Origin: Planctomycetota bacterium
GTDB lineage: Bacteria; Planctomycetota; J058; JAJDCP01
Direction of reading: 5' to 3'
Assembly: GCA_029260765.1 (NCBI GenBank)
Contig: JAJDCP010000116.1
Coordinates: 1-41,502 of the forward strand
Length of the DNA: 41,502 nucleotides
The notes beneath the pieces are model-generated. The model saw only the letters and a list, made by a program, of their open reading frames with translations, was not told the DNA's origin and did not search any database. How positions within the stretch are numbered: the first letter of the stretch is position 1; every line of letters starts with the position of its first letter. This document shows positions 16,775 through 24,770 of this stretch, in pieces. The position numbers and the translations under genes were made by a program.

Positions 16775-16983
16775 TTCCTCTTCCTCCATCCTGAGCGCCG
16801 CCCGGCGGGCTGCTCCCGCTGCTGCTGCGGCGCCCGCTGCTCCCGCTGCTCCCGCTGCTACCATGATTCTTCCTCCACACCGGACAGCTTCTCGCAACCT
16901 CCGTGCCAGCCCTGAAAGCCCCGCCTGGCGGCGGCGGGTTGAAGGAGGCTGGGGCTGGACGCCAACCGTTTGGGGCTCTACAC

Positions 16984-17913
16984 CTACTCCCAGTTGTCCA
17001 GCTTGCCCAGCAGCTCGAGTAGCAGGGCTTTCTCGGTATGCAGCCGGTTGGCAGCCTGGTCGAAGACCCGCGAGCTCGGGCCGTCGATCACGGCCGCGCT
17101 GACTTCCTTGCCCCGATAGGCCGGCAGGCAATGCAGGAAGATGGCGCCCTCGGCGGTGCGGGCCATCAGCGCCTCATCCACCTGGTAGGGAGACAGGACT
17201 CGCAAGCGTTCTGCGGCTTCGTCTTCCTGACCCATGCTGGCCCACACGTCCGTGTAGACGGCATCGGCCCCATCGACTGCGGAGAGCTCGGCGCTGACCT
17301 CGATGCATGTGCCCGCGGCCGAGGCGGCGTCGTAGCAGCGCTGCATGAAGGCATCATCGGGGCCATATTCGGGTGGACAGACCACCACGACGTCCATCCC
17401 GACCAGCGGTCCGACCGCGCACAGCGAGTTCGAGACGTTGTTCGCCGCACCCACATACGCCATCCGCTTGCCGCGCGCGCTTCCCAGGTGCTCGATCATC
17501 GCCTGCACATCGGCCAGGGCCTGGCAGGGATGAGCGAGGTCGGTCAGCGCGTTGATCACGGGAATCGAGCCGAATTCGGCCAGGGTCTCAATCTCCGCCT
17601 GGGCATAGGTGCGCACGACCAGCGCATCGACATAGCTCGAGAGCACGCGGGCTGTGTCCTCGGGCGGCTCACCGCGCCCCATCTGGATCTGGCTGGTGGT
17701 GAGAAAGATCGGATGCATGCCCAAATGCGCCGCCGCGACCTCGAAGCTGACCCGGGTGCGGGTCGACGACTTCGAGAACAGCATGCCGAGGCATTTTCCG
17801 GCCAGCGCGTTGCGGAACAAGCTGCGGTCGCGCTTGAGCTTGCCCGCGACTTCGAGCACGCGCGCTACCTGCTCGGACGACAGATCAAACAACGTCAGAA
17901 AGTGACGTGCCAT
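16984..17913 (-). CDS. argF: Ornithine carbamoyltransferase
   Basis: 309 residues from ATG 17913 behind AGGAGG. The carbamoyl-phosphate site SSTRTRVSFE is at residues 49-58. LTDLAHPCQALAD follows in the middle, then SMGQE in the ornithine-binding region and HCLPAYRG near the C-terminus. This set separates it from aspartate carbamoyltransferase. It makes citrulline from ornithine and carbamoyl phosphate in arginine synthesis. No other arginine gene is adjacent, so the pathway is dispersed. The length is typical. The N-terminus could extend upstream to 17973 without a ribosome binding site, so the shorter start is preferred. Confidence 0.95.
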   Translation of the reverse strand: MARHFLTLFDLSSEQVARVLEVAGKLKRDRSLFRNALAGKCLGMLFSKSSTRTRVSFEVAAAHLGMHPIFLTTSQIQMGRGEPPEDTARVLSSYVDALVVRTYAQAEIETLAEFGSIPVINALTDLAHPCQALADVQAMIEHLGSARGKRMAYVGAANNVSNSLCAVGPLVGMDVVVVCPPEYGPDDAFMQRCYDAASAAGTCIEVSAELSAVDGADAVYTDVWASMGQEDEAAERLRVLSPYQVDEALMARTAEGAIFLHCLPAYRGKEVSAAVIDGPSSRVFDQAANRLHTEKALLLELLGKLDNWE

Positions 17914-18256
17914 GGCGAGAGCCTCCTGTTGTTTTATGCAGACTGCGGCAAAAATCGCTTCACCAGGCACCACGGCGGCAGGCCGCTGGCGTCGTTGTCC
18001 TCCTCGCCGGCCATCCGGGCCGGCTGCGTCGTCCGCCTAGCCATCGACCCACCGGCGCGGCACCTGGCTTCACGATTTCCGGCGCAGGCTGCAATGGAGT
18101 AGCAATATCCGCCAGGCGGGCGGCCCGTCAACGGAATTCGAGGCTGCGGGAGTCTTGTTGGAATCCTACCTGCTCGGGCCGCTCGCGAATCTTGACTTCG
18201 GAGTCCACTTTGCTATTGTCGGCCAGGGTGAAGACCTTGTGTTTGGAGGCTGGAAC
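17914..18256. other. Divergent intergenic region between argF and mnmA
   Basis: 343 bases with no gene. It is GC-rich with several short inverted repeats around 17970-18050 (for example GGCGGCAGGCCGC and GCCGGCCATCCGGGCCGGC). The mnmA promoter lies at its right end. No tRNA or arginine-operator-like sequence is recognised. Confidence 0.6.
18192..18219 (+). promoter_or_regulatory. Promoter of mnmA
   Basis: TTGACT (18192-18197) and TATTGT (18214-18219) are 16 bases apart. The expected start point, about 18226, gives a 5' leader of about 30 bases with GGAGG at 18245-18249 before GTG 18257. Confidence 0.5.
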
Positions 18257-19294
18257 GTGTCCCGTGTGTTGGTAGCCATGTCAGGCGGTGTCGATTCGAG
18301 CGTGGCGGCTCTGCTGCTCAAGCAGGCCGGCTATGACTGCGTCGGCGTATTCCTGCGCACGGGTGCCCAGACCAAGGCGGCCTCGCGGGGGTGTTGCAGC
18401 GTCGAGGATGCAAGGGATGCGCGCCTGGTCGCCGACCGCTTGGGCATCCCCTTCTATGCGTTGGACGCCAAGCAGGAGTTCTCGCGCATCATCGACTACT
18501 TCGTCGCTGAATACTCCCGCGGCCGAACTCCGAATCCGTGCGCGGTCTGCAACCAGTGGCTCAAGTTCGGCGAGCTGTTCGAGATCGCTCGGGAGCTGGG
18601 CGCGGACAAAGTCGCCACCGGCCACTACGCACGGATCGAGGCAGGGAGCATCCGGCGTGGCCTCGACGCGGGCAAAGACCAGAGCTACTTCCTGTTCGGG
18701 ATCGGGCCCGCGGTGCTCGAGAGGGTCTTGTTCCCGGTCGGGGCGCTCCCGAAGTCGCGTGTGCGCGAGCTGGCGGAAGAGGCGCAGCTGCCCGTCTTCG
18801 GGAAGCCCGACTCCCAGGAGATCTGCTTCGTGCCCGGCAATGATTATCGCAATGTGTTGCGCGAGCGGGCCCCCGAGACCCTGCAACCGGGCGAGATCGT
18901 CGATGAACAGGGCACTCCCGTCGGGACGCACGAAGGGGTCGCCGGTTTCACCATCGGCCAGCGCCGAGGCCTCGGCGTGGCGCTCGGCTATCCTGCCTAC
19001 GTGCTCGAGCTCGATGTCGAGACGCGGCGGGTGAAGGTAGGGGCCAAGCAACATCTGCTGCGCACCGACTTCCGTGCCGAGCCTGTGGCCTGGTACACCG
19101 AGCCGCTCGAGGCTGAGCTGGACTGTACCGTCCAGGTACGCTACCGGCATCGGCCCGTGGCCTGCCGCGTGCGCCCGAGCGATGGTGAGCTGCAGGTCGC
19201 CCTGCAGACACCGGTACCCGCGATCACGCCAGGGCAGGCCGCGGTCTTCTATCGGGACGATGTGGTGCTGGGCGGTGGTTGGATCTGTTCCTGA
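18257..19294 (+). CDS. mnmA: tRNA 2-thiouridine(34) synthase MnmA
   Basis: 345 residues from GTG 18257 with GGAGG seven bases upstream. The PP-loop AMSGGVDSSVAALLL is at the N-terminus. GCCSVEDARDARLVADRLGIPFY follows. The first catalytic Cys lies in RTPNPCAVCNQWLKFG and the second in SQEICFVPG, and KDQSYFLFG lies between them. GQRRGLGVALGYPAYVLELD and the C-terminal beta-barrel complete the protein. MnmA transfers sulfur to the wobble uridine of tRNA-Lys, -Glu and -Gln in the cytoplasm. The gene is monocistronic, bounded by its own promoter and a strong terminator. Confidence 0.95.
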   Translation: MSRVLVAMSGGVDSSVAALLLKQAGYDCVGVFLRTGAQTKAASRGCCSVEDARDARLVADRLGIPFYALDAKQEFSRIIDYFVAEYSRGRTPNPCAVCNQWLKFGELFEIARELGADKVATGHYARIEAGSIRRGLDAGKDQSYFLFGIGPAVLERVLFPVGALPKSRVRELAEEAQLPVFGKPDSQEICFVPGNDYRNVLRERAPETLQPGEIVDEQGTPVGTHEGVAGFTIGQRRGLGVALGYPAYVLELDVETRRVKVGAKQHLLRTDFRAEPVAWYTEPLEAELDCTVQVRYRHRPVACRVRPSDGELQVALQTPVPAITPGQAAVFYRDDVVLGGGWICS

Positions 19295-19316
19295 ATCGGG
19301 ATCGGCAGGCAAACGG

Positions 19317-19343
19317 AAGGCGCGCCCGGGGGCGCGCCTTTTT
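19317..19343 (+). terminator. Rho-independent terminator after mnmA
   Basis: AAGGCGCGCC (19317-19326) pairs perfectly with GGCGCGCCTT (19331-19340) around a CGGG loop and runs into TTTTT. It lies 23 bases after the mnmA stop. On the other strand the stem also follows the Nfu gene but lacks a T run. Confidence 0.9.
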
Positions 19344-19367
19344 GTGTGCAGCCTGGCTGGAACCGCT

Positions 19368-19946
19368 TCAGGGAGCGGTGACGACCTTGATGCGCGGATC
19401 GATCTGGTCCTGCAGCATGCGTTGGATCGCCATCAATGTACCTGCCGCCGCGCTCGGGCAGCTGCCGCAGGCACCCTGATAGAAGATGCCGACCTCGTGC
19501 TCGCGGATGCCGCGCACCAGGATCCCGCCGCCATCGCCTGCCAGGGCGGGACGTACGTCGTCGTCGAGGATCTTCTCGACCAGCGCCAGCTTGTCTTCGT
19601 CGCTGAGCTCATCGAAAGGACCACCGGCGAACTCTGTCGAAGTCTTCCGGCCTGCAGCCGGTGCCGGTGCTTCGGCCGGCGGTACGTACGTCTTGAGCAC
19701 GGTCTTGACCGCCTCAGCGATCTCAGACCAGTCGGCGTCCTTCTTGGCGCTGACCGTCAAGAAGTCGTTCAGGTAGAAGACGTTGGTCACACCCGTCACG
19801 GCGAACAGCGACGTACCGATGAGGTCTTCGCCACAGGCCTCGAGGCTGTTGTAGTTGCGCGAGCCCGTTTGCAACAAAGGCGTGTCGAGCACGAACTTGT
19901 AGGCGTTGGGGTTCGGCGTGGGTAGAAGTGAGACGACGCTGGGCAT
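19368..19946 (-). CDS. Nfu-type iron-sulfur cluster scaffold/carrier protein
   Basis: 192 residues from ATG 19946 behind AGGAGGA. The N-terminal Nfu_N domain (about residues 1-90) begins LLPTPNPNAYKFVLD and includes SLFAVTGVTNVFYLNDFLTVSAK. An Ala/Pro-rich linker leads to the NifU-like domain (about 115-190), with the cluster-binding CGSC motif in YQGACGSCPSAAAGTL. Such proteins accept Fe-S clusters from the ISC or SUF machinery and deliver them to client enzymes. It is not inside a suf or isc operon. It faces mnmA tail to tail across the shared terminator stem. Confidence 0.9.
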   Translation of the reverse strand: MPSVVSLLPTPNPNAYKFVLDTPLLQTGSRNYNSLEACGEDLIGTSLFAVTGVTNVFYLNDFLTVSAKKDADWSEIAEAVKTVLKTYVPPAEAPAPAAGRKTSTEFAGGPFDELSDEDKLALVEKILDDDVRPALAGDGGGILVRGIREHEVGIFYQGACGSCPSAAAGTLMAIQRMLQDQIDPRIKVVTAP

Positions 19947-19975
19947 GGGGATTCCTCCTGAAACGCACCCGGACT

Positions 19976-20004
19976 GTCGTACCATGTCGGCGGACCGCAA
20001 ACAA
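19976..20004 (-). promoter_or_regulatory. Candidate promoter of the Nfu gene
   Basis: On the minus strand TTGTTT (20004-19999) and TACGAC (19981-19976) are 17 bases apart, predicting a leader of about 23 bases before ATG 19946. The hexamer match is only moderate. Confidence 0.35.
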
Positions 20005-20036
20005 GGTCCAGCCGGGTTTTGCTGGGAGCTGCTCTG

Positions 20037-21290
20037 CTACGCTCGCTGTCGGCTGCCTGGGCGGGCGCGCGATCCTGCCCGGCGTCCTCCGCCTCCGCCC
20101 GGGCCACCCCGCCGGCCCCCGTCGCGGCCGCGACGTCCGCCGCGGAACGAGCGCTCCTCGGTGTCTTGATCCCAGCCGGACATACCCCGCGGCAGGCTCA
20201 TCTCGCGGATGTCCCAACCGGTGCGGGAGCAGATGCGCTCGAAGTCCGCGCGCTCTGCGCGCGCCACCAGGGACATCACTACGCCCGAGCGGCCCGCGCG
20301 CCCCGTGCGACCGATACGGTGCACGTAATCTTCGGGGTCTTTGGGGATGTTGAAGTTGATCACCGACTCGACGCTGTCGATGTCGAGGCCGCGCTGCGCG
20401 ACGTCGGTGGCGACCAGCACCCGGATCTCTTCGTTGCGGAACTTCGTCAAGACGCGGTCACGAGTCTCTTGGGGATAATCGCCGTGCAGAGTCGCGGCCT
20501 GGTAGCCGCGGTTCCACAAGTCCCGGCCGATGCGGTCGGTGTCGCGTTTGGTATTGAGGAATACGATCGACGCCGCGTCGGAGATGTCCAGGATATGCCG
20601 CAACAGCCGTTGCTTGTCGAAGCTCGCAACCCGCACGTAGGTCTGGGTGATCGCGGACACAGTCGCCAGGCCACGAGCCGTCTCGATCTCGATCGGGTCT
20701 CGCATGTGGGTATCGGCCAGGCGCTTCAGCTGGGGAGGAAACGTGGCCGAAAACAGCAGGGTCTGGCGCTCGGAGAGCGTCTGCTTGAGGATCTTGCCGA
20801 CGTCCTCAGAGAAGCCCATGTCGAGCATCCGGTCCGCCTCATCGAGCACGGCCACTTCGACCCAACCCAAGGTCAGCACGCGCTGCCCGATCAAGTCGAG
20901 GATGCGGCCCGGAGTGCCGACGACGACCTGTGCTCCGCGGCGCAGGGCCATGACCTGGGGAGCGAGCGGCTCGCCACCGACCAGGGTCGCGACGCTGAAA
21001 CCGTGGCTCTCAGAGAAGTCCTCAAAGGCGCCCGCGACCTGGCGGGCCAGCTCACGGGTCGGCGCCAGCACCAGGGCCTGCACACTGATACGTTCGGTGC
21101 AGATGCGCTGGATGACCGGGAGTGCGAAGGCGAGGGTTTTGCCCGTGCCGGTCTCGGCTTTGCCGAGCACGTCGCGTCCTTGCAACGCGGAGGGGAGGGC
21201 TTGTTCTTGAATCGGGGTGGGTGTCACGAAGCCCAGTTCGTCGAGGCGCTGCAGAGTGGCCTCGGAGAGGGGCAGGTCTTTGAAGGTCAA
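20037..21290 (-). CDS. DEAD-box ATP-dependent RNA helicase (RhlE-like)
   Basis: 417 residues from TTG 21290, with GAGGA close upstream. All DEAD-box motifs are in order: Q motif TPTPIQEQA, AETGTGKT, PTRELA, GTPGR, DEAD, SAT, then HGDYPQ, RGLDID and HRIGRTGRAG in the second RecA domain. The last about 35 residues are rich in Arg and Gly (RGGRRGRDGGRRGG-type), an RNA-binding tail typical of RhlE/DeaD proteins. It acts on RNA duplexes in ribosome assembly or RNA decay, often in the cold. It has its own strong promoter and a hairpin in the leader. The subfamily name is not certain. Confidence 0.93.
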   Translation of the reverse strand: MTFKDLPLSEATLQRLDELGFVTPTPIQEQALPSALQGRDVLGKAETGTGKTLAFALPVIQRICTERISVQALVLAPTRELARQVAGAFEDFSESHGFSVATLVGGEPLAPQVMALRRGAQVVVGTPGRILDLIGQRVLTLGWVEVAVLDEADRMLDMGFSEDVGKILKQTLSERQTLLFSATFPPQLKRLADTHMRDPIEIETARGLATVSAITQTYVRVASFDKQRLLRHILDISDAASIVFLNTKRDTDRIGRDLWNRGYQAATLHGDYPQETRDRVLTKFRNEEIRVLVATDVAQRGLDIDSVESVINFNIPKDPEDYVHRIGRTGRAGRSGVVMSLVARAERADFERICSRTGWDIREMSLPRGMSGWDQDTEERSFRGGRRGRDGGRRGGPGGGGGRRAGSRARPGSRQRA

Positions 21291-21314
21291 AATCCTCGTT
21301 CCTGTTTGTGAGGA

Positions 21315-21342
21315 ATGAAGTGCGCGATTGCTGCAACTTCAT
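21315..21342 (-). promoter_or_regulatory. Hairpin in the helicase mRNA leader
   Basis: ATGAAGT (read on the minus strand from 21342) and ACTTCAT (to 21315) form a perfect 7-bp stem with a 14-base loop, between the predicted start of transcription (about 21348) and the start codon at 21290. It could modulate translation or serve as an autoregulatory site for the helicase. Confidence 0.4.
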
Positions 21343-21354
21343 GATGTTTGAGCA

Positions 21355-21383
21355 ATTGTATCCCGTCTGAAACCAGCGGTCAA
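21355..21383 (-). promoter_or_regulatory. Promoter of the DEAD-box helicase gene
   Basis: On the minus strand TTGACC (21383-21378) and TACAAT (21360-21355) are exactly 17 bases apart, the best sigma-70-type match in the window. The leader would be about 58 bases. Confidence 0.65.
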
Positions 21384-21425
21384 GACTTGGGGCCGAGCTG
21401 CGAGTGTCCCGGCCATCCAACCCCG

Positions 21426-24400
21426 TCAGCCCTCCTCCAGACACAACGGCTCGAGCCTCCGGGCCACCTCAAGGCCGTCCGCGGGCCGGTCCTCGGGCTC
21501 CTTGGCCATCAAAGCAGCCACCAGCGCGTGCAGTCCCGCAGGAAGCTCGGGTCTGCAGGCGCGCAGGTTTTCCGGCACACCCTGGATGTGCCGGACCAGC
21601 AAACGGCCCAGAGACTTCGGGTCGCTGGGGTCTGCGTTCCCGAACGGAGGCTCGCCGCTCAGCATGTGGTAGAGCGTGCAGCCGAGGCCGTAGAGATCCG
21701 AGCGGTGGTCGGTGTGGCCCGGTCCGTCCCACTGCTCGGGCGCCATGTAGGCCGGCGTCCCGAAGATCCCCTCGCGTCCGCAGCCCGCCCTCGGCTGATG
21801 GGCGATGCCGAAGTCCGCGAGCTTGACCACCCCCTGGCACAGCAACAGGTTGGCGGGCTTGACGTCGCTGTGGACAATGTGGAATTGGAAAGCGCCCGCG
21901 AGCGCCAACGCCGCTTGGCGCGTGTACGAGGCCGCCTGCTGGGAGGGCAAGGGTCCGTTTTGCTTGATCTGCTGCAGCACGGACCCGCCATCGGCGAGCT
22001 GCATCGAGATGCAGAAGAAGCCGCCAGCCTCGAACATATCGAAGATCGGCACGATGTGCGGATGTTGGAATCTACCGAGGAAGCGCGCCTCAGACTTGAA
22101 GTGGTTGATCATGTCCAAGGCGCGCGAGAGCTCGGGACGCAGCAGCTTCAACGCGACCTGGCGGGCGACGCTGGTCTGGGTGGCGCGGAACACGGCGCCT
22201 CCCGCTCCCTCGTCCAACAGCTGGTCCAGGCGGTAGCTGCCGATCCGCTGGCCGACCAGGTCGTGGCTCTTGACCAGGGGACTCCAGGCCGCCGTCGATT
22301 CCGCCGGCCGGATGCGGGCGCCGCAAACGCCGCAGAACTGGCTGTCCCCGACGATTTCTTGCTGGCAGCGGACGCACGAGGCTTGTGCGACGCTGGGCCG
22401 TGGGGTACCGACCAGCGTGGGCTCGTCCGCCTCTTCGCTCGATCCGAGTGCGGGAAGCAGCGCCAACTTCTGGAAGACGCAGCCATTGCGGGACGACGCG
22501 TCGATCCCGAAGCGGCTGATCTCGAGGAAGGTGCGGGCGAAGACATCCGCGGTGGGCCGCAGCAGGGGGTCGAAGGCTGTCGCCCGCAGCAACAGCTCGG
22601 TCACGCTCTGGTACCAGGCTTCGGTCGCGTCGCAGACTGTCCGCGCGCGGCGAGCCGGTTCGAGCACCTCCGCCCCCAGCAGGTTCTCGCCCCCCTCGCG
22701 GAAGGGGGCGCTCAGCTCCCCGCGGATGACGAACACCGCGAGCACGGCGAGGGAGAACACGTCGTAGCGCGGATCGTCTTCCTGCAGGTCGGGCGGAGCA
22801 TACTGGGGATGCAGCTCGCGGCTTGGACAAGAGCCGCGGCGGTGGCAGCCAAAACCCGCGAGCCTGACCGTCGGGCTGCCGTCGCCCCGGTCCTCGACGT
22901 CGATGGTCTCCGGATGCAGGTCGCGATGGCTGACCCCCCAGCCGTGCAACAGCGCGACGCCCGCGGCCGCTCCAGCGACCAGGCTGGCCACCTCTTCGAT
23001 GCGCAGCGTCTCCCGTTGGGAACGCCAGAAGCTCAGGCTGCGGCAGGGGGTTTCGGCGACCACCTCGCAGTGGAGCCGGGCTTGTTCGTAGTTGAGCTGG
23101 AAGCGGGCGCGTACTGAGCACAGGTACCTCCGCCGCGGGTCCTCTGACCGGGCCTGGCAGGCGTCCACATGCAGGGCTGTCGGCTGCTCGCGCAGCTTCT
23201 GCTCGACGGCTTTGGAGCGTGCGTCTCCCACGCCATAGAGCCGCACCGTGACCGGCCCGGAGACGGGATCGCGGGCCGCGAAGACCCAGGCGTGCCCGTC
23301 GCGGTGGGACGGGCTGGGACTTCCCAGGTCTCGGAGCACTCCCAGCGCGGGCCAGGCCTTAAGGATCCGCTCCATCTCCCGGCCGCTGTACTCGCTATGG
23401 TCGACCGCCTGCAGCCACTCCGCGAAGATCTGCTCGATGCGCTCGTCCGGCAGCTGCGACCCCCCTCTGGGCGTCGTCAGCAGCGTGTAGTGATGCCGCG
23501 ACCCGTCAAACCAGGCGCGTGGCTGCCCGGACCCGGGTTCCGCGCCCGTCTGCTCCTCTGCCGCTTGCAGGCGTCTCCACAGGGGCCGCAGAGAGATCTG
23601 CTCGCGGGGATCACTGGAGAAGACCCAGAGCTGGGGGTTCCAACGCACGCCCATCACCTGGTAGCGACCCCCGGTGGGGGCCTCGGCGTCGTTGCGGCTC
23701 CACTGTTTGAAGCACAGACTCTGGGGCCGGTCGATCATCAGCACCGAGACCGGATCCGCACGACCCGGCACTGTGCCGACCCAGCGCTTACCGCGGGCGA
23801 CATCGCCCTGGTAGACCGTCAGATCCTTGTCGAGTAGACAGCGCTGCTGGGCGAAGTGGTAGCCGCCAAAGAGGTCGTCGTGGGCCGGATCCTCACCCTT
23901 CTCCGCCGCGGCGAGGATGTGTCTCTCGAGGCGTTGCCAGCCGATCAGGAAACGGTCCGCCAGGCGCGGATCCGACAGGCGCTTGCCGGTCAGCGACTCG
24001 GCGTTGCGGACCGCGAGAAAGATCCCCTCCAGCGAGCCTGCCAGGGCGGGCGCGCCTCCTCGGAATCCCTGCCGGACACGGCCCGCGTAGGCGGCGAAGG
24101 CCGCGAGTCCTTCGGGCGCCGTCTGGCCCCGAAGCCGCAAGCGCAGAATGCAGGCGGCCAGCATGTCGTCGAGCGTCGGCGCGATAGAGATATCGGGCAG
24201 TACGATCGCCCGCGGTGTTCCTTCGCCCGAGCGCAGGCCCGCGAAGTCGGGAGCGAGCACCTGTGAGGCCAGAGCCGGCGTCGCATGCGGCTCGCAATGC
24301 CAACGGAAGAAGACCTCCCCCGGGCCTGGCAGGCTCTGTGCGTCGAGGCTGCGGAAGAGGTAGCGCACGTCGCTGACGGGGTGTTGGCGGCCGGACGGCT

Positions 24401-24437
24401 CCAGTGCGTCCGTGTCCTTCTCGGGAAGCTCGGCCAC
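21426..24437 (-). CDS. Ser/Thr kinase with pseudokinase, zinc ribbon and a cyclase-shared module
   Basis: 1003 residues from GTG 24437 (GGGAG six bases upstream). Residues about 45-345 form a module also found at the C-terminus of the cyclase at 29761. Residues about 360-640 are a degenerate kinase. HRDLHPETI keeps the HRD, but the Lys and Asn after it are lost, DFG has become GFG, and APE has become APP. Residues about 690-712 are a zinc ribbon (CVRC..CGVCG). Residues 728-1003 are an intact kinase with GAGG loop, VALKLL Lys764, HSDVKPAN with Asp858, DFG Asp875 and YMAPEQ. No membrane segment is seen. It is transcribed divergently from the CHASE2 sensor gene. The frame extends further upstream, but that part lies over the divergent gene and is not likely translated. 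Confidence 0.88.
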   Translation of the reverse strand: MAELPEKDTDALEPSGRQHPVSDVRYLFRSLDAQSLPGPGEVFFRWHCEPHATPALASQVLAPDFAGLRSGEGTPRAIVLPDISIAPTLDDMLAACILRLRLRGQTAPEGLAAFAAYAGRVRQGFRGGAPALAGSLEGIFLAVRNAESLTGKRLSDPRLADRFLIGWQRLERHILAAAEKGEDPAHDDLFGGYHFAQQRCLLDKDLTVYQGDVARGKRWVGTVPGRADPVSVLMIDRPQSLCFKQWSRNDAEAPTGGRYQVMGVRWNPQLWVFSSDPREQISLRPLWRRLQAAEEQTGAEPGSGQPRAWFDGSRHHYTLLTTPRGGSQLPDERIEQIFAEWLQAVDHSEYSGREMERILKAWPALGVLRDLGSPSPSHRDGHAWVFAARDPVSGPVTVRLYGVGDARSKAVEQKLREQPTALHVDACQARSEDPRRRYLCSVRARFQLNYEQARLHCEVVAETPCRSLSFWRSQRETLRIEEVASLVAGAAAGVALLHGWGVSHRDLHPETIDVEDRGDGSPTVRLAGFGCHRRGSCPSRELHPQYAPPDLQEDDPRYDVFSLAVLAVFVIRGELSAPFREGGENLLGAEVLEPARRARTVCDATEAWYQSVTELLLRATAFDPLLRPTADVFARTFLEISRFGIDASSRNGCVFQKLALLPALGSSEEADEPTLVGTPRPSVAQASCVRCQQEIVGDSQFCGVCGARIRPAESTAAWSPLVKSHDLVGQRIGSYRLDQLLDEGAGGAVFRATQTSVARQVALKLLRPELSRALDMINHFKSEARFLGRFQHPHIVPIFDMFEAGGFFCISMQLADGGSVLQQIKQNGPLPSQQAASYTRQAALALAGAFQFHIVHSDVKPANLLLCQGVVKLADFGIAHQPRAGCGREGIFGTPAYMAPEQWDGPGHTDHRSDLYGLGCTLYHMLSGEPPFGNADPSDPKSLGRLLVRHIQGVPENLRACRPELPAGLHALVAALMAKEPEDRPADGLEVARRLEPLCLEEG

Positions 24438-24770
24438 AGGCAACTCCCATGCGGATGGTGTTGGCGATGTTGAAGATTGTACCGGCTCGCGCGTGAGAGC
24501 CCACCCGGTGTCTGGCACTGCGGGTCTCACCAGGCGCCTGCTCGAGTTTCCGCTTTGCCGCAAGCGTGGGTACACATCCTTCAGCGTGGACGTGTCCTCT
24601 GCTCGTCTTTGCGCCTTGGCGCCTCTGCATGGATCTTCTACCATGAATGCCGCACCACACAGCTCTGTCCGTTGGATCTCTGCTCGCAGCACCCCGGGCA
24701 TCGCCACCTGCCTCAGCTCGCCAACTTTCGAGGCAGAGAAGCATGCGATCCCGTGTGAGGAAGTTGAGCG
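24438..24770. other. Divergent intergenic region between kinase and CHASE2 genes
   Basis: 333 bases without a gene. On the minus strand TACAAT (24481-24476) is a good -10 candidate for the large kinase gene but lacks a clear -35. A short perfect repeat, GCCTTGGCGCC, near 24611 gives a small palindrome (GGCGCC). No regulator site is evident. Confidence 0.5.

Noticed and set aside
21348..23117. 589-codon plus-strand frame antisense to the large kinase
   Set aside because: The minus strand carries intact kinase and zinc-ribbon motifs. The antisense translation is low in recognisable features.
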